Positions 56,419 to 64,000 of a DNA stretch of 64,000 bases are shown here, in pieces (positions within the stretch are counted from its first letter, which is position 1; every line of letters begins with the position of its first letter). The DNA lies in assembly GCA_025890175.1 (NCBI GenBank), contig JANPYM010000002.1, positions 1,564,091 to 1,628,090 on the forward strand, in the 5' to 3' direction. Source of the DNA: Ciborinia camelliae. Its lineage: Eukaryota; Ascomycota; Leotiomycetes; Helotiales; Sclerotiniaceae. The notes beneath the pieces are model-generated. The model searched no databases. It was not told where the DNA came from and saw only the letters and a list, made by a program, of their open reading frames with translations. A program made the translations under genes and the position numbers.

Positions 56419-57576
56419 ATGCGTTCCTCAGTCGCTATCGCCTCTCTCTGCGCTGCATTTGCAGTTGCTTCCCCTTTGGTCAAGAAGGATGCCGAGGTTG
56501 CCGCCCGTGCAGAAGTCGTCGAGACTCATGTTGATTACGTCACAAACGTGGTCATGGTCACTGTCACCGGTAAACCAGTCATCGTGACTGCTGGTCTCGG
56601 TACTGCATCTGCTGCTATCGCCGTGACCTCCGAGGTTCCATGGGAAAATAAGCCAGGAAATTATTATACAAGACCTGTCAACAGACCCTCCCAATATCAC
56701 AACTCCCCTCCCCCGGCCCCAACTTCAACCTACCAATCTGTTGTTGTTATTACCGAAACTGAAGCTGCTTCCACTCAAGCCCCAACCACAACAGAGGCCC
56801 CAACTACAACCGCTGCTCCAGTTACCACTGAGGTAGCCCCAACCACAACCCCTGAGCCAGTTACCACCGAGGCAGCCCCAACCACAACCCCTGAGCCAGT
56901 TACCACTGAGGCAGCCCCAACCACAACCCCTGAACCAGTCACCACTGAGGTAGCCCCAACTACAACCGCTGACCCAGTTGCAACTTCAAGCTCCGCCCCA
57001 GTCGTAGCTACAACAGCTGTTGCTTCTGCCACTGATGCTCTCAGCCCAACTGCCGTCACCGCCCACAACAATGCCCGTGCTAGCCATCAAGCCGCCGCTA
57101 TGACCTGGAATCAAACTCTTGCTGATTGGGCCGCCCAAGAGGGTAGCTGCACCAAGTTCGCACATGACTTGTAAGTTTTCTCCCCTCCTCTTTTATAGAA
57201 AAACATAATGCTGACATGAGATAGGACCGCTGGTGGTGGTGGATATGGACAAAACATTGCTGTTGCCGGAAACTCCAACTCTGGTGCTTATACTACCGAA
57301 GCTGCTCTCAATGCTGCCATCGGCGAGTGGTATGCTGAGGAATCCCTCTTCGGCGCCTTGTACGGTGCAGCCAGCCCATCCCAGACTATCGGTGACTTCT
57401 TGCACTTCACCCAAATTGTCTGGGTAGGATCCCACGAAGTTGGATGTGCCGTCAAGACTTGCGGAACCGACAACACCATCTACCCAGGCATGTACGTCTG
57501 GTACAGTGTCTGCAACTATTACCCAGCAGGAAACGTCCTTGGTGAATTCGCCACCAACGTTCTCCCCGCAATCTAA
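56419..57576 (+). CDS. Secreted PR-1/CAP superfamily protein with Thr/Pro repeat stalk
   Basis: Exons 56419-57170 and 57225-57576, with a 54-bp GTAAGT intron, give 367 residues. A signal peptide is clear ([18 protein letters not shown]), and a Lys-Lys site at about 22-23 may be processed. Residues 24-115 are Val/Thr-rich. A stalk at about 120-190 holds tandem 13-residue units rich in Thr, Pro and Glu, likely heavily O-glycosylated. The CAP domain begins near 214 ([40 protein letters not shown]) and continues [17 protein letters not shown] to [19 protein letters not shown], with cysteines for the usual disulfides. Fungal CAP proteins (Pry family) bind sterols or fatty acids and some act in virulence or stress. 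It is probably secreted or wall-associated; no GPI signal is seen. Strong Pro/Thr codon bias. Confidence 0.9.
56836..56952 (+). repeat. 39-bp coding minisatellite in the CAP protein stalk
   Basis: Three nearly perfect 39-bp units encode a 13-residue Thr/Pro/Glu sequence ([13 protein letters not shown], last unit ending V). Weaker partial units lie on both sides. Copy number can change without frame loss. Confidence 0.88.
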
Positions 57577-58780
57577 ATTGCCACCAACGTTCTCCCTTAA
57601 ATGATATCATGCCCGTTTGCACATAAAGGAGTTCTTGGCGTTTAAACTCTGGAACTTAACTTGCCTTTCATGTATGAACTTCTATTGAGAGGGGGGTTTT
57701 GTTGCCAAGCGCTGGGACCCTTCTCATACCTTCTACGCAGCTGACGACATCATATAAAAAAATGGATAGATTTGGATGTATCTCGCGTCTTCCCTAGGTG
57801 TTTGACGACACTCGAGTTTTGCGTCGCGCCTTTTAGATAGATACCTTAGCTAGACTTTGGTTTTTAGTTGCCTTTGATAATTTCGCACGTATTGTCATTT
57901 CTGCCCATTATTCAGTTCTTTGTACATAATTGAACACATGGGTCCTTGAGATCCTTTTTTCCAAAACTTCTTGGTTCTTGATTGCATTGTGATAGTGACT
58001 TCGAACGTGAATGTGAATGTAAATGTAAATAATCATCCCTCAGAATTGACGTAAGAAAAGGTTTGATGTATTCCCTTTTGGGAAAGGATAAAAACGATGA
58101 GTATCAGGGAGGACCTAGTAGTACCTTTATTATATTACTGAAGAAAACATCTAATCTTCTACCGAGATCTAGGTTGTTGATCCGATCTGATTCAATCCGA
58201 TCTACAACGATGTGACGATATATGCATACAATGAAGTTAGGTGTGATTGAGATGTGTGGGATGAAGAAAGCTTGGTAAAACCTTGGAAATGAGTGCAGTC
58301 TCGGCAGCTAAGCCTAATCCGAGCTAATCAGGAGGTGGACTGGAATACTCCAGCTGGCGATAAGGCGATACTCTTAGAAATTGACCTGGTCTCAACTTTT
58401 CTCTATTCACACAACACATACACAATAATACATACACAAATTCCTACCTAGGTACATAAAGTTTTTTTTCTTGAATTTGGGTGCGGTGTATATTTTCTTG
58501 ATAATTTAATTGATTCTGGGCAGATCCCTTGACGTGTAAGATATTGATGATTGGATAACGTCTACAGTCATTTGAAACGTACTGTACTCATCCTTCAGGT
58601 ACCTACAGAAAGTGCTATCAAGTGCGGGACAACGAGGCACCCGTCGATAACACAGCGGAACTCCACTTCTCTCTCACGATAATTTCACCTTTCCATTTGA
58701 GATTGGACATACATATCACGACCCACTTCGACACCATCAGACTCTTCGATTTAAAGATATATACTTGACTTCAGGACATC
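57577..58780. other. Intergenic region after the CAP gene
   Basis: About 1.2 kb holding the CAP 3' untranslated region and the promoter of the DUF255 gene. A 17-base copy of the CAP gene's last coding stretch follows its stop codon (57580-57596). No gene otherwise. Confidence 0.65.
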
Positions 58781-61368
58781 ATGGCTGCAAACCTGCGTGG
58801 GGTCGGGGAGGGGCAAGGCATAGGACAAGCTTTGAAGAACATGTTGGGAAAAGCCACGACCACAGTCCCGGAACAAAAAAACGACAAAGTCCAACTAGTC
58901 AACAGAGCCAGCGAAAGCAAGAGTCCATATGTTCGCGCTCACTCTTCAAATCCCGTTGCATGGCAGCTGTGGGGAGACGAAGCCATTGATTTGGCGCGCC
59001 GAGAGAATAAATTGTTGTTTGTGAGCATTGGTTACAGTTCTTGTCATTGTAAGTACCCCCTCCTCCTTATTTCGCAACTCGGCAAATGCATGATCAAAGG
59101 CTTACGAAGTGGTACACAGGGTGCCATATTATGGAGCGCGAGTCATTCGAAAACGAAGAAGTAGCTGCGATATTAAATAGCTCATTTATACCAATCAAAA
59201 TCGATCGCGAAGAACGACCAGATATTGATCGAATTTATATGAATTTTGTGCAAGCTACAACGGGTTCTGGAGGATGGCCACTGAACGTTTTTCTTACACC
59301 GAGTTTGGAGCCAGTGTTTGGGGGAACGTATTGGCCAGGACCAAGTAAAACCACGGACTTCGAAGATCAGGTCGACTTTTTAGGCATTCTGGACAAACTG
59401 AGTACTGTTTGGTCGGAACAAGAATCACGGTGCAGACAGGACTCGGCCCAAATACTTCAGCAGCTAAAAGACTTTGCAAATGAGGGAACCTTGAGCAACA
59501 GATTGGGGGATGGCGTGGATAATGTTGATCTCGAATTACTGGAAGAGGCCACTCAACATTTTGCAAATGGCTTTGATAAGAAAAATGGAGGTTTTGGAAC
59601 CGCTCCAAAGTTCCCAACTCCTTCAAAAATTGCTTTCTTGCTCCGGCTGGGACAATTCCCACAAGCTGTACTCGATATTGTTGGAATTGCCGATTGTCAA
59701 AATGCCAAGAATATTGCCCTTACAACTCTCCGAAAGATGGCTCGTGGTGGGATTCATGATCACATTGGGAATGGATTCGCTAGATATTCTGTCACGGCCG
59801 ATTGGTCTCTTCCTCACTTCGAAAAAATGCTTTATGACAATACCCAACTTCTACACGTCTATTTGGATGCCTTTCTTTTATCAAGAGATCCAGAGTTTTT
59901 AGGAGTTGCTTACGATGTCGCAAATTATTTAACAACCACTCTTGCTCATTCAGAGGGAGGATTTTATTCTAGTGAAGATGCCGACAGTTATTATAAAAAT
60001 GGCGATAGCGAGAAACGAGAAGGTGCATATTACGTTTGGACTAAACGAGAATTTGAGAATATTCTTGGTCGCGGACGCGAGTCGATACTGTCAGCTTTCT
60101 TCAATGTTACTAGTCATGGCAACGTAGGGCAGGAGAATGATCCCCATGATGAATTCATGGATCAGAACGTATTAGCCATTTCCAGCACTCCATCAGCATT
60201 AGCAAGCCAATTTGGCATGAAGGAAGCTGAAGTTGTAAAAGTTATCAAGGAAGGCAAAGCGGAACTAAGAAGACGTCGAGAAGCTGATCGCGTAAAGCCG
60301 GCTATGGATGACAAAATTGTTGTCAGCTGGAATGGTATTGCGATCGGAGCATTGGCCAGATCGGCTGCGGTTATCAACAGTTTTGATCCAGTCAAGGCTA
60401 AAGAATACCTAGATGCGGCCCTCAAAGCAGCCGACTTTATCAAGGAAAATCTTTATGAGGAAAAGTCCAAGATCCTCTACCGGATTTGGCGTCAAGGAAG
60501 AGGAGATACTCGAGGATTTGCAGATGATTATGCATTTTTGATTGAAGGACTTATCGATTTGTATGAAGCTACTTTTGATGAAAAGTGGCTTCAATGGGCT
60601 GATGAACTTCAACGTAAGTAATTTTTCTCCTTTGACTTGAACATATTACTAACTTGCTTAATAGAATCCCAAATCAACCTCTTCTATGATACACAGAATA
60701 CAGGTGCCTTTTTTTCTACCACTGCCTGCGCGCCAAATGTGATTCTCCGTCTTAAAGATGGCATGGACGCTTCCGAACCTTCTACAAACGGCACCTCCTC
60801 CTCAAATCTCTATCGTTTATCTTCGATTCTAAACGATGCATCTTATGCAAAGATGGCGAAAGAAACAGTCAAGAGCTTTGAATCTGAAATGCTGCAATAT
60901 CCTTGGTTATTTCCTAGTTTCATGCCAGCAATTGTAGCGAGTCATTTGGGGGTAAAGAGCGTAGTGATTCATGAGGCAGATGGTGATACTATAGGCGAAA
61001 CACGAGTTCGAGAATTCGAAAAAGCGCCTAGAGGTGGACTGGGAACGTTTGCTCGACTGAATGCTTCGGGTAAAAATGGGCAATGGTTAAGAGAGAGAAA
61101 TCCACTTTTGAGCGATGTGGGGAAGAGCAATAAAACTAGGATCATAATCTGTGAGAATGGAGTATGCAAGGAAGAGGAAGAGGCTTTCTTTGTGGACTCG
61201 GGTGTAAAGATGGAAAGCCCCAATGAGCCCCATGGTTTGAAAATGGCCGGTTTGAAGGAATCATTGCCGAATGTTGAAGGTACGAATGAGGGACGAGGCC
61301 GGGAGACAAAAGGGCTTTTGCAGCAAATTGATCTCGCTAGTGTGACGGATAACCAAAAGGAGAAATAG
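58781..61368 (+). CDS. DUF255/SPATA20-type thioredoxin-like protein, three exons
   Basis: Exons 58781-59048, 59120-60613 and 60665-61368 (introns 71 and 51 bp; the second has a CTAAC branch site) give 821 residues. The first intron falls inside the conserved motif and splicing restores [20 protein letters not shown], with CxxC-like Cys88 and Cys91. The N-terminal half is the thioredoxin-like domain (NPVAWQLWGDEAIDLARREN, IDREERPDIDRIYMNFVQAT, GGWPLNVFLTP, FGGTYWPG). The rest is an alpha/alpha toroid like glycan-processing epimerases (GGIHDHIGNGFARYSVTADW, LPHFEKMLYDN, GGFYSSEDADS). This family (YyaL in bacteria, SPATA20 in animals) is widely conserved, but its biochemical role is unsettled. 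The C-terminus is hydrophilic, without a membrane anchor. The start has the only ATG in good context (ACATCATGG). Confidence 0.9.
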
Positions 61369-62189
61369 GTATGCATTCATGCACACATCACATCACCACT
61401 CGGATCTCTTTCATTTTGTGGAAAAGGAAAGGAGGGCAAGGAAAAGAAAGTAAAATGTTGACGAGGGCGTTCATATGGGTTTAGTGGGCGTTTGATAGAT
61501 CCTATGTCTTCTAGCGTATGTACAACGGTTTTCCCTCATCAATGTTCAGTCCTCCCTACATGCGATGCGATATTCGTGTATATTTGTATAATGCGAAATC
61601 TTTAGGAGATGGGATAAGATGAGATGAGATGGGATTAAACGAGACGGTTACGGGGGAGAAATAACACGCATCGGATATCGTGGCACGGGATGATTGTCGA
61701 TTCGTGCTGTGCCACACTAGATAGGACTACTCGGATTAGATCAACAATTGGACTTGCTAACAAAGATAACCTTATTTCGATATCTCATTATGGTACGACG
61801 GAGCAGGCTTATCGATTCCTTGAGGAATTACTCGACGCTTGGGATAACATGACAAGTGATCTTTCCGAGTTCTCATGTCATGGGGCTAGCCGTGACTACT
61901 AAGCATTGCCATCATATGCATCTTCTACAAATAGCTTAGCTTAATTAGTTCTTTACAAATCATCACGCTTTTTACAACATATAAATGGATAGATGTACCA
62001 TTACATTACATCTCATTCGGACCCTAAGAATCTTCTCTCCTCTCGACGATATCCACTTTTGGTTAGACGTACAACAGTTGGTTGGGAGGCATTACTAGAT
62101 TCCGAAACCCCTACCAAAAACCCCTTCACACCTCATACCTCACACCTGACATCACTCACCACTCCTAATCCCCGTCATTCAGAACCGCC
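61369..62189. other. Intergenic region
   Basis: About 0.82 kb between the DUF255 gene and the dehydrogenase. GATGA-type words lie near 61610-61635. The open frame at 61690-61902 has no family resemblance. A promoter for the downstream gene is assumed near 62050-62189, where the plus strand turns C/A-rich. Confidence 0.6.
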
Positions 62190-63305
62190 ATGATAGAAGG
62201 TAAAAACACAGTCCTCATAACCGGCGCCAGTGGGTCCCTCGCCATCCCCTCCGTCCAATACCTTCTTACCCACCACCCCACCCACAACGTTCTCCTCACC
62301 ATACGTAACCCTTCCGTCACTGACCCAAATACCCGGCGCCTCCTCGAAATCCTATCCCGGTATCCCGAAAATCGATATTCTATCCGTACACTCGATCTCA
62401 GCTTTTTAAACTCCGTCCAACGATTCACCGACGCCATCAAAAAAGAAATTGCAGAGGGGAAATTGCAGCCCTTGGGAGCCATCATCTGCAATGCGTTTAC
62501 ATGGAGTATCAACCGCGGGTTGAAATTCTCGTCAGATGGCTATGAAAATTGCATGGCTGTGAATCATCTTGCGCATCTTTCCTTATCTTTATGACTTCTT
62601 GATTCCTTTGGTTCTGAAGGGGGTCGCATCGTGATACTGGGTAGCGATGCGCATTCCGGCCAAAAGCGGACTCGAGAAATACCCCCCCCCCTTCTTCCAG
62701 ATAATTTAGAACTATTGGTGAAGCCCGAGCCGGATAAAGAAGGCGAAGAGACCGGGAGGGGTTTTCAGAGATATGGGCTCTCGAAAGCGATGGCAATTAT
62801 GGGCATGTGGCAGTTAAATGCGCGGTTGCAAAAGGTACATATCTCGTTGCTTCACTGATACCTATCCATCTGCTCGATGGTGTGTTAGCGGAACGCTAAC
62901 AATCCCCAGTCTTCTGACCCCCAACTCCGCAAAATCACAGCCCTGGCCATGGATCCTGGCGGCCTCCCCGATTCCAGATGTATGAGTTCCGGCGCTGATG
63001 TCCCCGCCGCCTGGACTTTTCTCATGAAAGGAATTCTCGGTACTGTCTTTTTAGGCCCGCTGAGATTTCTTTTCAAATATGCAATTCCAACATTACGATC
63101 TACGAAGGATGCTGCAGTGGATCTGGTCGAGATAGCGATTGGGGAAGAGTTTCGTGGGGAGAGTGGGTATTATACCATGTTGAATAGAGATGAGTGTTCG
63201 CCAGAGACGAGGGATGAGGAGAAACAGGTTGCAGTGTGGAGGAAGAGTTTGGAGTGGGCGGGAGTTAAGAGTGGGGATATGGTGTTGGTGGAGGCTTTTG
63301 AGTAG
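62190..63305 (+). pseudogene. Short-chain dehydrogenase interrupted by one in-frame TGA
   Basis: An SDR-family oxidoreductase whose frame is continuous except for TGA at 62592-62594. The N-terminal part has the nucleotide-binding motif TGASGSLAIPS, the motif IICNA and the helix AVNHLAHLSLSL. Just after, the same frame carries LLDSFGSEGGRIVILGSDAH, then the active-site signature YGLSKA (Tyr and Lys both present) and a C-terminal domain. A 75-bp intron (62835-62909, donor GTACAT, branch GCTAAC, acceptor CAG) joins the last exon in phase 0. The stop sits where an Arg codon CGA is plausible, so a single C-to-T change would explain it. An intron that removed it would also delete the conserved NHLAH helix, so I doubt splicing rescues it. 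It is either a recent pseudogene, a strain-specific null or a sequencing error. The truncated product would be 134 residues. Confidence 0.68.
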
Positions 63306-63422
63306 ATGGGTTGAAAATTGCGAGGAAGGAGGGTGTCGGTCGTATTGTAATGAATATAATTGATATCGAAATAATTATATAATATAAAAATATTAAACCA
63401 TCAATACTGTACTAATAATACA

Positions 63423-63453
<31 letters not shown>

Positions 63454-64000
63454 AAAATATACTCCTCACTCTTCTAAGCTCAAAATGAAAACTTAAAAGG
63501 CTCAAAACCATTAATAGCGTGCACACTGCATAGCTCGCCCTCAATTTCTTCTTCAGGTTAGAGCATCATGACATACCTAGATATGCAGGTGACATGATTA
63601 TAAATCCACCCAATCCCCGATTCAGAAAGAATCGACCGAAAAAGTAACCTCGAATTTATCAGCGCAAAGTATATGTAGCGCTCCCTGACCCGGTAGTTTT
63701 TTTGCCCAAGAGGTATTCTTGTTTTGAAAGTGTCTTTACTTTGAGATGGAATCCCATGATATGGCGGGTATTGCTGGGATGGACAATGAGAAAGAGTTTC
63801 GAGCAAATGGTGAGTCGTTGTTTCTGATAAGTCCCGTGAGGTTCTATATAGGAATCGAAAAGTAGAGAGGCGAATACATTACTGATTTAGAGATGTTAGA
63901 CCTAGTATCAAATACTATTCCTAGCGTGAAGCCTGAACAAACGTCTCGATTTGCACTCTCAACACCAAATTCGGAAGGTTTGTTGTAGTTACTGACCAAT
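63306..64000. other. Intergenic sequence at window end
   Basis: About 0.7 kb without a gene. It contains an AT dinucleotide run at 63423-63449 about 120 bp past the dehydrogenase stop. Confidence 0.6.
63423..63449. repeat. AT dinucleotide microsatellite
   Basis: Roughly thirteen AT units without interruption. Confidence 0.92.

Noticed and set aside
62559..62620. Intron that would skip the TGA in the dehydrogenase
   Set aside because: A GTGAAT donor and GAAG acceptor exist, but this would remove the conserved NHLAH helix and the sequence after the stop matches the family in frame.
1..64000. tRNA genes
   Set aside because: Several GGTTCGA/GTTCAA words (for example near 6674, 18734, 27415) were inspected, but none sits in a cloverleaf with acceptor and anticodon stems.

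Overview
The window comes from a filamentous ascomycete. Genes carry 0 to 8 short introns, mostly 44-79 bp, with GTRNGT donors and CTAAC/CTAAT-type branch points. Long pyrimidine-rich leaders, large low-complexity intergenic regions and the protein repertoire all point to Pezizomycotina. A leotiomycete of the Botrytis/Sclerotinia type is my inference from protein flavour and the AT-leaning intergenic DNA; the sequence alone does not prove it. No bacterial features, rRNA, convincing tRNA, intact transposon or CRISPR was seen.

Layout. 1-9.5 kb: a very long leader, a Whi3-type RNA-binding protein (+), a 3.2 kb non-coding stretch with two striking inverted repeats, then PEX16 (-). 9.5-15 kb: an F-box/beta-propeller-like protein sharing a short divergent promoter with PEX16, a microsatellite-rich stretch with a 10-N gap whose two sides repeat each other, and a SWIRM-domain protein (-). 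15-22 kb: a 7 kb gene-poor tract ending in a small Cys-rich protein. 23-32 kb: an SLC35F-type transporter (-), a mitochondrial serine/homoserine O-acetyltransferase (-), a conserved hypothetical (+) and a PUB1/TIA-1-type three-RRM protein (-). 35-39 kb: a possible Mediator Med2-like protein (+) and two divergent hypothetical proteins, one with Gly-Thr-Pro-Lys repeats. 41-51 kb: a 14-TM-type MFS exporter and a full-length ABCC exporter, both (+). 51-56 kb: another gene-poor tract. 56-64 kb: a secreted PR-1/CAP protein with a Thr/Pro repeat stalk, a DUF255/SPATA20 thioredoxin-like protein, and a short-chain dehydrogenase interrupted by one in-frame stop.

How genes relate. Most are housekeeping genes with no shared pathway (RNA regulation, peroxisome biogenesis, cysteine synthesis, transcription). 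The only functional pairing is the MFS plus ABCC efflux pair, typical of fungal drug or toxin export; no biosynthetic core enzyme accompanies them here. Exon-intron models were built by hand from frame continuity, splice consensus and known family motifs, and most junctions close in frame.

I found no clear new multi-gene system. The best leads are the paired inverted repeats at 6.5-6.8 kb, the broken dehydrogenase, the repeat-stalked CAP protein with a duplicated tail after its stop, the small Cys-rich protein, and the intergenic CCTAGG-centred motif that recurs outside genes.
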